Assembly: GCA_964446835.1 (NCBI GenBank)
Contig: CAYUQT010000053.1
Coordinates: 1 to 64,000 of the forward strand
DNA: 64,000 bases
Direction of reading: 5' to 3'
From: CAYUQT01 sp964446835
Lineage (GTDB): Bacteria > Planctomycetota > Phycisphaerae > UBA1845 > JAFGLZ01
In this document: piece by piece, positions 42,996 to 52,521 of the stretch
Position numbering within the stretch: position 1 is the first letter of the stretch
Layout: each line of letters starts with the position of its first letter
The notes under the pieces: generated by a model
What the model was told of the DNA's origin: nothing
The model's input: only the letters and a program-made list of their open reading frames with translations
Databases searched by the model: none
Made by a program: the position numbers and the translations under genes

Positions 42996-45900
42996 ATGTT
43001 TCAACGACGTGGTCGCGGGCGACCCATCCTTCCTTCCATCATCGCTTGGAGCGTTCTGATCATCTTGTCGATTGGAGGGGCCGCCCGGGCGCAGGAGGGC
43101 GGTTCGGCCCAGGCCCTGAAGCTGGTGCCTTATCCCAAGAAGATCGAGTTGCGAACCGGGCGGATGGTGCTTCCGGAGCGAGCGAGGCTTTGTGTGACGA
43201 CGGGCGGCGTCATCGTCCATCAGGCGGCAGCGATTCAGGAAGACCTGAGCCGATTCGGCAAGGTGGCCTGCGAGGTGTCGACAGTGCCGGCGTCGAAGGA
43301 CCCGCCCGGATTCGTTCTTTGCCTGTCCGCCGAACCGGTCGGCGCCGATCGACTCGGTGACCTGCTGAAGGACCCACCGGCGCAGGATGAGGGATACGTG
43401 TTGATCATCACGCCGGACCTGGCGGCCATCGGGTCGCGTGCCGAGGCCGGATTGGGCATCGGCGTCCAGACCCTGCGTCAGCTTGTACGGGGCCACCTTC
43501 AGGATCGTTCGTTGCCCTGCCTGAAGATATCCGACTGGCCCGCGCTGCGATACCGCGGCTACTCCGACGACATCACGCGCGGCCCCAGCCCCCTGTTGCG
43601 GACATTCGAGCACGAACTGAAGACGACGGCGCTGCTCAAGATGAACTTCTTCTCGTACTACCTCGAGCACCAGTATGCCTTCGCCAGGAATCCGGTCATC
43701 GGTCCCAAGGACGGCAGCCTGACGCCTCAGGAACTGGCGGGGCTGGTCGAGCTGGCCGGGCGGGAGGGGGTTGAGGTCTTCGGCAACCAGCAATCCTTCG
43801 GTCACTTCGGGCACATTCTCAAACATGCCCAATACAAGCCGCTGGCCGAGACATCGGAGGTGCTCAACCCGACCATCGAGGGAACGTACAAGCTTCTCGA
43901 TGAAATGTACTCCGAGCAGATTCCGCTGCTGAAGGCCGGCTTCTTCAACGTCTGCTGCGACGAAACCGACGGCCTGGGCACGGGCCCCGCCAAGGCGGAG
44001 GCGGAGAAACTGGGTGTCGGCGGGCTCTACGTGCAGCACATCCTGCGCGTTCACCAGCTCATCACGGGCAAGTACGGCAAGCGGATGATGATGTGGGGCG
44101 ACATCATACTGCGCCATCCCGAGCACCTGCCGAAGATCCCCAAGGACACGGTGATGCTCTCGTGGGGGTATGATCCCCGCGGATCCTTCGAGGAGGCGAT
44201 CACGCCGTTTTCGAAATCGGGCTATCAGTTCTTCGTCTGCCCGGGTGTGAGCTGCTGGAGCCGGATTCTGCCGGACTTCGGTGTGGCGGTCACTAATATC
44301 CGCAACTATGTCCGCGACGGCGTCAAGCTTGGCGCCCTGGGCATGTGGAATACGACATGGGACGACGATGGCGAGAACTTCTTCGCGGTGAACTGGCATG
44401 GTGTGGCGTGGGGGGCCGAGTGCGCGTGGAGCGGTTCGGCCACGTCGCCGGAGGATTTCAACCGCCGCATCGGGGCCGTGCTGTTCGGCGAGCGTGGAGA
44501 CCGTTTCGGTCGGGCCGTCGAGGGCCTGGCCAGGGCCCATCGCCTGCCGAACTACGAGCAGATGATGGACGGACGCTTCTGGCGGGTCGATCAGGACATG
44601 GGGATGCTGCCCGTCGACGAAGCGACCGCCGTGCAACAGGCGCGATCTCTGCTGGGCATCGTCGATCCGGCGCTGGAGCAATTGCGGGCCCTTCAGACGG
44701 AGGCTCGATTCAACGGATATCTGATCGATTTTCATGTCTTCGGCGCCGAGCGGATGCGATTGATGGCGACCCGTTCGCTGGGGTACCTTGCGGCCGCTGC
44801 GGCCTACGGGAAAGCGGTGATGTCCGACGCCGGTTCGCCTGAGGCACGGGAGCAGCTCAAGGAAGCCGATCGCGAAATCCGCAAGGTGCGAGACGAACAC
44901 GCCGCGATGAAGGCTCGCTATGCCGAACTCTGGAACCGGGAGAACAAGCCCTATGCACTGGAGCCGGTCCTCGGGCGATTCGATCGTCTTATCGGTGTCT
45001 ACGACGGCATCCTCAAGCGTCTGGACGGTGCGGCACAGGCCGCCGCGGCGGGTAAGGGCCTCCCGACGGCGGCGGCGGCCGGGCTCGATGTTGTGGAGAT
45101 GGGTGTCCGCCGAACCAAGCCGAACAAGGTGAACGCCCAGTCTCTGTTGCCCGACGCACCGTGGGTTGACGAACCGTTCGATCATCGTATGGGTCTGGTG
45201 ATCGGCAGCGGTGCGACCTCGCGCGTGGACCTGCCCGTGGAGGTGGACCTTCCAGCCGGCGTCGGAACAAACACGACGGTCCGCCTGTTCGAGATCAATC
45301 CGCAGACCCTCGCCCAGACGCCGGTTGCCTGTCAGCGGCGATCGGTCGGTCTGACCCCGCGGCTGGCCTTTGTCGTCCGGGGCACGATGGAGAAGGGCGC
45401 CTCACGGCATTTCCTTCTCTATTACGGCGCCGGTGTGGCCTCCGTGCCGCCCAGGGATCCTGCGGCGGTTCATTACGCCCATGAACCCAACGGCGTGATC
45501 CGGATCGAGAACGATCAGGTCTCGCTGCGGATCGGTCCTGAGGGCGGGCACATCTACCGATGGGAGGTCAAAGGGCTGGGCAACCGCGATCTGACCGAGC
45601 CGGGCGAGACGGGCTGGGCGGGCTTTGCTGATTGCTATGGGCCCCATCGCAGCGCAGCCCATCGCCTTGAGGTTCTCGATGCCGGACCGGCGATGGTCCG
45701 TGTGAGGTGCATCGGAGCGGAAGGGCTCGAGAAGTTGATCACGCTTTACGCCGGTGTGCCGTGGGCCGAGGTGACGCTCAACAGCGGCCAGAGCTGGTTC
45801 TGGTGCTACGACGACATCGCGGTGATGGGCGCCGACAGCGGCACACCCGGCGAATGGCTGTTCTCCGACCGGACGTCCGGCAAAGTTCGGAAGATCACGC

Positions 45901-46193
45901 AGACTCCCGACTGTCAGGCCCGCCGAGGCCACGTGCAGTGGGGGTGCAAGTTCGCGCGCGGAGGTCCGATGCTGGCGCTGATCACGCCGGAGTCGGTGGC
46001 CCATCATGTCGTCGGCCCGGGATCGGGAATGGGCGGGGTCGGCATCGAGGGTTCGCCCCAGTCGATCAGCCACTTCGTGATCTATGGAGGGCCGTGCCCG
46101 ACGCAACCGAAGGATGTCCTTGATGCGCTGCGTGCGACATTGGACTATCGGACTCCGCCGGTTGTGGAACTCTGCGCCTTGCAGATGCGATAG
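42996..46193 (+). CDS. Secreted GH20-like beta-N-acetylhexosaminidase with C-terminal beta domains
   Basis: A 1065-aa exported protein (signal/anchor residues 12-33, IIAWSVLIILSIGGAARAQ). The GH20b-like N-terminal domain spans about 40-185 (LVPYPKKIELRTGRMVLPE). The barrel begins near CLKISDWPALRYRGYSDDITRG. The catalytic Asp-Glu pair is in FFNVCCDETDGLG, the GH20 hallmark. Following barrel strands include MMMWGDIILRHPEHL and GALGMWNTTWDDDGE. A helical region and a large beta-sandwich C-terminus follow (VDLPVEVDLPAGVGTNTTVRLFE, WAEVTLNSGQSWFWCYDD). GGGAGG lies 5 nt before the ATG at 42996. Role: removal of terminal N-acetylhexosamines outside the cytoplasm. Specificity not determinable. Confidence 0.82.
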   Translation: MFQRRGRGRPILPSIIAWSVLIILSIGGAARAQEGGSAQALKLVPYPKKIELRTGRMVLPERARLCVTTGGVIVHQAAAIQEDLSRFGKVACEVSTVPASKDPPGFVLCLSAEPVGADRLGDLLKDPPAQDEGYVLIITPDLAAIGSRAEAGLGIGVQTLRQLVRGHLQDRSLPCLKISDWPALRYRGYSDDITRGPSPLLRTFEHELKTTALLKMNFFSYYLEHQYAFARNPVIGPKDGSLTPQELAGLVELAGREGVEVFGNQQSFGHFGHILKHAQYKPLAETSEVLNPTIEGTYKLLDEMYSEQIPLLKAGFFNVCCDETDGLGTGPAKAEAEKLGVGGLYVQHILRVHQLITGKYGKRMMMWGDIILRHPEHLPKIPKDTVMLSWGYDPRGSFEEAITPFSKSGYQFFVCPGVSCWSRILPDFGVAVTNIRNYVRDGVKLGALGMWNTTWDDDGENFFAVNWHGVAWGAECAWSGSATSPEDFNRRIGAVLFGERGDRFGRAVEGLARAHRLPNYEQMMDGRFWRVDQDMGMLPVDEATAVQQARSLLGIVDPALEQLRALQTEARFNGYLIDFHVFGAERMRLMATRSLGYLAAAAAYGKAVMSDAGSPEAREQLKEADREIRKVRDEHAAMKARYAELWNRENKPYALEPVLGRFDRLIGVYDGILKRLDGAAQAAAAGKGLPTAAAAGLDVVEMGVRRTKPNKVNAQSLLPDAPWVDEPFDHRMGLVIGSGATSRVDLPVEVDLPAGVGTNTTVRLFEINPQTLAQTPVACQRRSVGLTPRLAFVVRGTMEKGASRHFLLYYGAGVASVPPRDPAAVHYAHEPNGVIRIENDQVSLRIGPEGGHIYRWEVKGLGNRDLTEPGETGWAGFADCYGPHRSAAHRLEVLDAGPAMVRVRCIGAEGLEKLITLYAGVPWAEVTLNSGQSWFWCYDDIAVMGADSGTPGEWLFSDRTSGKVRKITQTPDCQARRGHVQWGCKFARGGPMLALITPESVAHHVVGPGSGMGGVGIEGSPQSISHFVIYGGPCPTQPKDVLDALRATLDYRTPPVVELCALQMR

Positions 46194-46321
46194 ATTGTCG
46201 GCCGCGAGGACGTTGCCCTGCCGCACCGTCTTGCGAGGGACGGACATTCATCATAGGATTCCCCCCGGCGCCACGCATGCCATGTGTGAATCGGTGATGG
46301 GGGAGCGGACGGATCACTTCC

Positions 46322-47284
46322 ATGAGCAGTCAGCCCCGAATTGTTCTGATCGGCAGCATGAACTTTGATTGTGTCGCCAAGGCCGACCGCCTTCCCAAGA
46401 AGGGCGAGACGGTTCTGGGGACATTCTTCGGCACGTTTCCGGGCGGCAAGGGAGCCAACCAGGCCGCTCAGATGGGCCGCCTCGGCGCCGAGGTGTATAT
46501 GGTCGGTCGGGTGGGTGACGACTTCATGGCCGATACCCTTCTGGCCAGCCTGTCGGCTTCGAGCGTGAACACCGACTATGTCACGCGTGACGCGTCGGTC
46601 ACCACGGGTGCCTGTTGCATCAACGTCGATCAGGACGGGAACAATACGATCGTCATCGTACCGCAGGCCAACATGGCGTGCTCGAAAGCGGATGTGGACT
46701 CGGCATCCCGTGTGATTCAATCGGCGGATGCCGTGCTGTGCCAATTCGAGATCCCGCTGTCCACCGTCGCGCATGCGGCGTTCCTGGCCGCTCAGTACGG
46801 CGTTCGGATGATTCTGAACCCCGCGCCGCCCGCGACGGCCGAGTTGCCGAAGGGTCTGTTGTCGAACGTAGACATTCTGACGCCCAATGAAACGGAGGCC
46901 GAACACCTGTCGGGTATTCCCATGCCGTCCGGCGGGAAGTCGGCCGATGGCGACTGGGAGTCACGGGTGGCCCAGAAGCTTCTGACGATGGGGCCTCGAA
47001 CCCTGGTGTTGACATTGGGCGATCGCGGGGCCTTCCTGGCGACCCGGGACGGCGAGGAACTCATACCGGCATTTCCGGTTCAGGCGGTGGACGCCACGGC
47101 CGCCGGAGACGCCTTCAACGGTGCATTGGCCGTCGCGCTGGCCGAGGGTAAACCCATGCGCGATGCGATCGTCTTTGCCAATGCGGCGGGGGCCCTGGCA
47201 GCTACCAAACCGGGCGCCCAGCCCTCGTTGGCCACACGAGCCGAGGTCGAGAGGTTCCTTCGAGATCGAGGGGTGACAGTATGA
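46322..47284 (+). CDS. rbsK: Ribokinase (PfkB family)
   Basis: A 320-aa sugar kinase. Seen: IGSMNFDCVAKADRLPKKGETV with the substrate residues Asn and Asp; the Gly-rich PfkB signature GGKGANQAAQMGRLG; the ATP-site signature DATAAGDAFNGALA with the catalytic Asp; and TPNETEAEHLSG. The Asn in GSMNFD is the ribokinase-type residue, where deoxyribokinases carry Met. It phosphorylates ribose (possibly also deoxyribose) at O5. The end overlaps the deoC start by 4 nt (ATGA), so the two are translationally coupled. Confidence 0.88.
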   Translation: MSSQPRIVLIGSMNFDCVAKADRLPKKGETVLGTFFGTFPGGKGANQAAQMGRLGAEVYMVGRVGDDFMADTLLASLSASSVNTDYVTRDASVTTGACCINVDQDGNNTIVIVPQANMACSKADVDSASRVIQSADAVLCQFEIPLSTVAHAAFLAAQYGVRMILNPAPPATAELPKGLLSNVDILTPNETEAEHLSGIPMPSGGKSADGDWESRVAQKLLTMGPRTLVLTLGDRGAFLATRDGEELIPAFPVQAVDATAAGDAFNGALAVALAEGKPMRDAIVFANAAGALAATKPGAQPSLATRAEVERFLRDRGVTV

Positions 47285-47946
47285 CTGCCCCGAGTATCGT
47301 CCAGTTCATCGATCACACGCTCTTGAGACCCGATGCCACGGTGTCCGACATCGAGACGTTGTGTGACGAGGCCATTCGATATGGCTTCGTGGCGGTGTGC
47401 GTGAACCCGTGGCATGTGGCCCGATCGTCGGATCGGCTGAAGGGTTCAGACGTCGAGGTGTGCACGGTGATCGGCTTCCCGCTGGGAGCGAACACGACGG
47501 CGATCAAGGTGGCCGAGGCCCGACAGGCCATCGCCGACGGTGCCGATGAGCTGGACATGGTGCTCTCGATCGGGGCCCTGAAGGCGGGTGACGACGCCTT
47601 CGTTGAGGAGGACATCGCGGCAGTGGTTCAGGTGTCGGAGTGCAGAATCGTCAAGGTCATTCTTGAAACCGGGCTGCTGACGAACGATGAGAAAGTGCGT
47701 GCCGCCCGTCGGGTTCGGGCCGCCGGCGCACAGTTCGTCAAAACCTGCACAGGTTTCTCGGAAGGCGGCGCCACCGTCGAGGACGTCCGCTTGCTGAAGC
47801 AGACGGTCGGACCCGATCTGGGCGTGAAGGCCTCGGGCAAGGTCCGCGACCTAGCCACCGCGATGGCGATGATCGAGGCGGGCGCCACGCGAATCGGCAC
47901 GAGTTCCGGAGTGAAGATTGCCGAAGAGGAGAAGGCTGCCCGCTGA
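47281..47946 (+). CDS. deoC: Deoxyribose-phosphate aldolase
   Basis: A 221-aa class I aldolase that splits 2-deoxyribose 5-phosphate into acetaldehyde and glyceraldehyde 3-phosphate. Motifs: IDHTLLRPDAT at the N-terminus, Asp92 in DELDMVLS, the Schiff-base Lys154 in FVKTCTGF, and Lys183/Lys187 in GVKASGKVRD. Length is normal for bacterial DeoC. It overlaps the upstream ribokinase, giving a two-step route from (deoxy)ribose to central metabolism. Convergent with the ABC-2-like gene, with only 53 nt between them. Confidence 0.93.
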   Translation: MTAPSIVQFIDHTLLRPDATVSDIETLCDEAIRYGFVAVCVNPWHVARSSDRLKGSDVEVCTVIGFPLGANTTAIKVAEARQAIADGADELDMVLSIGALKAGDDAFVEEDIAAVVQVSECRIVKVILETGLLTNDEKVRAARRVRAAGAQFVKTCTGFSEGGATVEDVRLLKQTVGPDLGVKASGKVRDLATAMAMIEAGATRIGTSSGVKIAEEEKAAR

Positions 47947-47999
47947 CGGCGTCGCGGCCCATCGGAATGATCTGCAACGGCAGGCGAGCGCGGAAGGGA

Positions 48000-49694
48000 T
48001 CAGAATTCTGCCTCGGAGAGATACCGGGCCCCGATCCGCATCGCCAGGACGGCTATCAGCGGACCCACCAATAGTATGAGCGCCAGGGCCGGCGCCGTTA
48101 CGGAATCCAACTGCAAGCCGCCCATCCGTGCCCCGCGGGCGGTCAGGACGCCACCGACGACGAGAATCAGGATCACCAGGAGCACCGACGCGATCAGGTT
48201 GACCGTGCCGCCCAGGCCGCTGGCGATTCTCGCACCGTCGGACAGCCCGAACATCGGCAGCCGGGCACCCAGTCCGACCGACAGTCCGCACAGGCCGACG
48301 CACACGGAGAAGACCGACATCAGGTGAAGCGCCCACCAGATCGCCGGAAGATTCAGCATCGACATCGAGAGGACCGTCACGATCATCGCACACAGCAGTG
48401 TAGTGGTCAGTGCAAAGGCGAACTTGCACAGAAGCAGTTGCCGGCGCGAAATAGGCATTGGAACCAGCAGCCAGAGCTGTCGTCCCTCGAGAGAGACCAT
48501 GGGAAAGACGAACCGTCCCGTGAAGGTGGCCAGGATCAGGCTGATGGCCGCAAGATTCAGAAACGCCACGAGCAATTGCCACTGGGACGACGAGATGTCG
48601 AGGGTCAGCCGGGGGATGTTGACCACGTAGAGGCCCAATAGCCCGAAGAGGATTGCCAACTGAGACCACTGAAGCGGGTCGCGGAGGAGTGCCCGGACAT
48701 CCTTCAGGATGAGCCGCTGCGGCCTTCTCGGCAGATAGAAGAACAGGGCTCGCGTCAGCCATTCCGTCAGCCAGCCGCCGTTGGTGAGTATCCGCGAGGA
48801 GCGGGACTGTGCGCGGGTGTAGGCCTCGCTGAGCTTGCGTGAGGCGATGGTGGTGGCCAGCCAGCTCAGGAATAGACCGTTGGCGAGCGTCACGATGAGG
48901 TAGAAGATGGCATCGGCCGGCCTGCCACGGGCGGAGGCGACGATGCCCTCGGTGACCCATGTGCTCGGCCAGAGCGGTCCTCGAATCGCCGACAACTGGC
49001 CGAAGAAGGTTTTCAGCCAGAGCGTGGTGTCCTCGTTGGTCTGGGTGTACAGCCGGACGCCGAATCGCATAACCAATACAGTGCACGCCACGATGACGAC
49101 GACGAGGAACCGGCGAGCCGATCGCGGGAAGTAGAGGGCCGCGATGTGGGCCGCCAGCAGCCCGAGGGCCCCCGGGATGGCCACGAACGACAGGAACAGT
49201 CCGAGGAAGACCGGGTAGAAGTACCAGGGCTCCTGACTGACGCTGGCCATCGCCGCCATCAGCGGCAACCCGAGCAGGATGAGCGACCAACTGCTCAGGA
49301 AGAGGGCCTCGACGTACTTGGTGATGACCACATGCCAGGCCCTCAGGGGCACCGACATCAGGAAGATGGGTTCGCCTCCGCCGTAGAGTCCTGAGAAGCA
49401 GAGGATCCCCGTGGAGAACCCGAGCATCGCCATCAGGGCGATGAAGAAAAAGTGGAAGACGTAGGGTAGGGCGACGATCGATTCGAGGTGCCGAACCTGG
49501 ATGACCTTGAAGACCTCATGGAACAGTACGTACAAGGCCGCCCAGATGAACAGGATGAAGGCGGTAATCGAGACCAGTCGCAGGGGTGATTCGCTCAGGT
49601 CCTGGCGCACGTGGTTTCGCAGTGCGACGGCCTTCATCTGAAGGACCGTCCACAGCGAGGACGGCTCCGGCGTTCCAGTAACCCGATCGTTCAT
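48000..49694 (-). CDS. Putative ABC-2-type permease (564 aa membrane protein)
   Basis: Roughly a dozen or more hydrophobic helices, for example VSITAFILFIWAALYVLFHEVF, FHFFFIALMAMLGFSTGILCF, YPVFLGLFLSFVAIPGALGLLA and LIASVLLVILILVVGGVLT. The YGGGEPIFLMSVPLRAWHVVITKYVEAL segment and LQWSQLAILFGLLGLYVVN resemble ABC-2/DUF-type export permeases where the ATPase is encoded elsewhere. No ATPase is adjacent. The ATG at 49694 begins MNDRVTGTPEPSSLW. Function inferred from topology only. Confidence 0.65.
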   Translation of the reverse strand: MNDRVTGTPEPSSLWTVLQMKAVALRNHVRQDLSESPLRLVSITAFILFIWAALYVLFHEVFKVIQVRHLESIVALPYVFHFFFIALMAMLGFSTGILCFSGLYGGGEPIFLMSVPLRAWHVVITKYVEALFLSSWSLILLGLPLMAAMASVSQEPWYFYPVFLGLFLSFVAIPGALGLLAAHIAALYFPRSARRFLVVVIVACTVLVMRFGVRLYTQTNEDTTLWLKTFFGQLSAIRGPLWPSTWVTEGIVASARGRPADAIFYLIVTLANGLFLSWLATTIASRKLSEAYTRAQSRSSRILTNGGWLTEWLTRALFFYLPRRPQRLILKDVRALLRDPLQWSQLAILFGLLGLYVVNIPRLTLDISSSQWQLLVAFLNLAAISLILATFTGRFVFPMVSLEGRQLWLLVPMPISRRQLLLCKFAFALTTTLLCAMIVTVLSMSMLNLPAIWWALHLMSVFSVCVGLCGLSVGLGARLPMFGLSDGARIASGLGGTVNLIASVLLVILILVVGGVLTARGARMGGLQLDSVTAPALALILLVGPLIAVLAMRIGARYLSEAEF

Positions 49695-49834
49695 AGCGGC
49701 TTCTCAGACCCTCGAACACAGACTCCGCAGCCGATATCCTAGCATCCCGGTGATCGGAGAGGTAGGGCGGCAGAGGTTGCCGTCCGGGACAGGGGAAAGG
49801 AATCCGGGCGCAAGATCGTCGGGGTCGACGGGAG

Positions 49835-50326
49835 CTATTTCTTGCCCATGGCCCGCTGGGCGGCGAAGAAGCCCCTGAGGAGGTCGGCGGCCTCGGCGTC
49901 GAGGACGCCACCCTGCGTGGGGACACGGTGGTTGAGCCGGGAATCCGTGGTGATGGAATAGAGCGACCCGCAGGCGCCGGCCTTGGGGTCGGTGGCACCG
50001 AAGACGAGCCGAGCGATCCTCGCCTGAACGATGGCACCGGCGCACATCGGACAGGGTTCGAGGGTAACATAGAGCGTGCAGCCGTCGAGACGCCACGTTC
50101 CCATCGCCTCGGCCGCGGCGGTGATGGCAATCATTTCGGCATGGGCCGTCGGATCGGCCAGCAGCTCCCGCTGATTCCGGCCGCGGGCGATGGCCCGGCC
50201 GTCGTGGACCATCACGGCGCCGACGGGCACGTCGTCATGATCGAGGGCCTCGACGGCCTCGCGAAGCGCCAGGCGCATGAAATACTCGTCCATCTGGGTC
50301 TGGGGCAGTTCGCCCGGATCGATCAT
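49835..50326 (-). CDS. tadA: tRNA adenosine(34) deaminase TadA-like
   Basis: A 163-aa zinc-dependent deaminase converting A34 to inosine in tRNA-Arg(ACG), allowing wobble reading. The zinc site and proton shuttle are present: HAEMIAI (His-Ala-Glu) and EPCPMCAGA (Pro-Cys-x-x-Cys). FGATDPKAGACGSL and the C-terminal LLRGFFAAQRA are typical TadA elements. The frame is open far upstream inside the kinase gene, but the ATG at 50326 overlaps the kinase stop by 4 nt (ATGA at 50323-50326) and gives the usual TadA length. It is therefore translationally coupled to a signalling gene. Confidence 0.9.
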   Translation of the reverse strand: MIDPGELPQTQMDEYFMRLALREAVEALDHDDVPVGAVMVHDGRAIARGRNQRELLADPTAHAEMIAITAAAEAMGTWRLDGCTLYVTLEPCPMCAGAIVQARIARLVFGATDPKAGACGSLYSITTDSRLNHRVPTQGGVLDAEAADLLRGFFAAQRAMGKK

Positions 50327-52521
50327 CTCAGGACACTCCGGGGGGCGGTGGTCGGAGCCGGCCGGCTGGTGGGTTCGGGGCCCCAGAAGGAGACCCTGGC
50401 CCGCCGTTGGGCGAGGAGGTCCATCGCCCTTTTGCTCTGGCGGAGGGCCTCGTCGGGAAGGCCCAGAAAGGCGAACGCCGAGGCGCGCAGCAGGTATCCG
50501 GAGACGAGATTGGTCGATTCGTCGGTCTTGGCCGCCGAGAGCAGCGTGAGGGCGGCGCGGGCGTTGGCCAGGGCTTCTTCGTAGTGGCGCATGTTGAGCA
50601 GGATCATCGAGCGGATCAGGTGCGCCGGAACGAGGTGAGGCTTGGCGGCCAGGGCCTCGTCCACCAGACCGCGGGCGATCTCGGGTCTGTGTCCGCACAG
50701 CACGACGTAGCTCAGCACCGCGTACAGGACCGAATGGTCGCCGTGGGTCAGGTCTCGAACCTGTTCCAGGTCGAGATCGCGGACTCGTTCGATCAGCACG
50801 TCCAGGGCTACCGGCGACATCGAAGACGCGCGGGACGGAGACGGCAGAAGGACGAGCAGCCCCAACAGGGCGGAGTGGGGCCGTCGCTCCCGGGCGGCAT
50901 GGAAGTCGTCGGCATAGCCGGAGCGTCCCGCCTCAAAGCCCATGATCTCGCCGAGGTAGGAGCAGAGTCCTCGCGCCAGATACCCCGAGGGATCCTCTCG
51001 GGCCCGGCGGATCACCTCGCCGAAAGACACCTTCGCGCGGGGAAACTGACACAGCGCCACTTCGGCGTAGGCCTTCTCCATCGATCGCTGAATCATCGAC
51101 TTTCGTCGCATATCCCAAAGGCGATTGGCCTCGCGTTGAGCGAGCTGGAGTTCGCCGTCGTACTGCAGGTTCTGCCGAGAGAGGCGATACCGGTCCAATC
51201 CGGCACCGGTGAGCACGATGGCTACCGCCGCCAGCATGACCGTCTCGAAGGCGTGCCGCCGGATGAACTTGCTGGTGACGGTAACCAGTCCGGCCCGGCG
51301 AGCCCGAATGGCGTATCGCTGCACGAACCGTCGCAGGTCGTCGGCCATGTCGCCCGCGGTCTGATAGCGATGGTTCGGATCTCGCTGCATCGCCTTGAGG
51401 CATACGGTTTCCAGGTCGTGTGGAATCCGTTTGTCGTTTTTGCGTGGGCGGCGCAGCCGGCCCTCCCGAATCTGGCTGATCACCTGTTCCCGCGTCTCGC
51501 CCACGTAGGGCGGCTGAAGGCACAGCAACTCGTACAGGGTTGCTCCCAGCGAGTAGATATCCGTCCGATGATCCAACGGCACCCGACCGGCTGCCACCTG
51601 TTCGGGAGACATGTAGAGCGGGCTGCCGAGGAACTCGCCGGCAATGGTCATCCCCGGCTGCTCCATCATGCGGGCGAGACCGAAATCGGTCAGGCTGAGC
51701 CGCCCCTCGGCCGAGAGGATCATATTGCTCGGCTTGACGTCGCGGTGGATCACGCCGTGTTTGTGGGCGTAGTCGAGGGCCTCGGCCACGTCTGCGATCA
51801 GACGAGCCGTGAGGTCAAAACGCTTGCGGGGATCGCTGTGCTCGAGTTCCACGAGTTCGCGGCGCGTGTCTGAGCCGTTCGACGGACCTTCGGAAGCGCT
51901 CCAGCGCCGAATCACCCCCCCGAGATAGTTGGGGTTCGGCGCCCACCGGGCCCCCCGCCGATCGGATTCCCGACGTCGGCGCATCTCCCGGATCACCTGA
52001 TCGAGGCCCGTGCCGTCAATCATCTCCATCGCGTAGTAGCGGAGTCCGGCGCTTTGGCCCTGCGCGAAGACCGACACAATATTTGTGTGATGAAGACGGG
52101 CGGCGGCCTGTGCCTCGCGTCCGAACCGCAAGACGCCCGCCGTTCTCGCTCCGAGGGGAACGTGCATGATCTTGAGCGCCACACGCCGTTTCAGGGATAT
52201 CTGCTCCGCCTCGTAGACCGACCCCATGCCTCCGCTGCCGACCAGATGGCGGACCTCGAAATCCCCGATGACCTGGCCGATCAGCGGATCCCGATCCGGA
52301 CCGACATCTTCGATCCGCAGGATCTCCGTCGCAGCCACCGTCTCCTGCTGAGAGGCGTCTTTGACCTCTTGCAGGATGTCGTCGAAGGGAGCCGCGTCGG
52401 CCAGACGTTCGGCGCAAGAGAGGCAGCCCTCGACGTGGCGATCGATGAATTCCACTTCCGCCGGAGGGAGTTCGCCGGTGGCATAGCGGTAGAGCTGTGT
52501 GGAACTCGGACAGGGTGTCAC
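50323..52521 (-). CDS. Zinc-finger Ser/Thr protein kinase with transmembrane helix and TPR-like C-terminus
   Basis: 732 aa, GTG start. Residues 1-40 carry a putative zinc finger of anti-sigma type (His29-x3-Cys33-x2-Cys36 in RHVEGCLSC). The kinase domain spans about 85-400: VGSGGMGSVYEA, VALKIM, GVIHRDVKPSN (catalytic), LTDFGLARM, SPLYMSPEQVA. One transmembrane helix is near 435-455 (TVMLAAVAIVLTGAGL). The extracytoplasmic part is TPR-like helical pairs (HYEEALANARAALTLLS). It overlaps the upstream sigma factor by 4 nt (GTGA) and the downstream tadA by 4 nt. The kinase with its zinc finger may control the sigma factor directly. Confidence 0.88.
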   Translation of the reverse strand: MTPCPSSTQLYRYATGELPPAEVEFIDRHVEGCLSCAERLADAAPFDDILQEVKDASQQETVAATEILRIEDVGPDRDPLIGQVIGDFEVRHLVGSGGMGSVYEAEQISLKRRVALKIMHVPLGARTAGVLRFGREAQAAARLHHTNIVSVFAQGQSAGLRYYAMEMIDGTGLDQVIREMRRRRESDRRGARWAPNPNYLGGVIRRWSASEGPSNGSDTRRELVELEHSDPRKRFDLTARLIADVAEALDYAHKHGVIHRDVKPSNMILSAEGRLSLTDFGLARMMEQPGMTIAGEFLGSPLYMSPEQVAAGRVPLDHRTDIYSLGATLYELLCLQPPYVGETREQVISQIREGRLRRPRKNDKRIPHDLETVCLKAMQRDPNHRYQTAGDMADDLRRFVQRYAIRARRAGLVTVTSKFIRRHAFETVMLAAVAIVLTGAGLDRYRLSRQNLQYDGELQLAQREANRLWDMRRKSMIQRSMEKAYAEVALCQFPRAKVSFGEVIRRAREDPSGYLARGLCSYLGEIMGFEAGRSGYADDFHAARERRPHSALLGLLVLLPSPSRASSMSPVALDVLIERVRDLDLEQVRDLTHGDHSVLYAVLSYVVLCGHRPEIARGLVDEALAAKPHLVPAHLIRSMILLNMRHYEEALANARAALTLLSAAKTDESTNLVSGYLLRASAFAFLGLPDEALRQSKRAMDLLAQRRARVSFWGPEPTSRPAPTTAPRSVLR

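Noticed and set aside
50327..50698. N-terminal extension of the tRNA deaminase into the kinase gene
   Set aside because: The extra residues are Arg/Pro/Gly-rich shadow sequence; the ATG at 50326 gives the normal length and an ATGA overlap.
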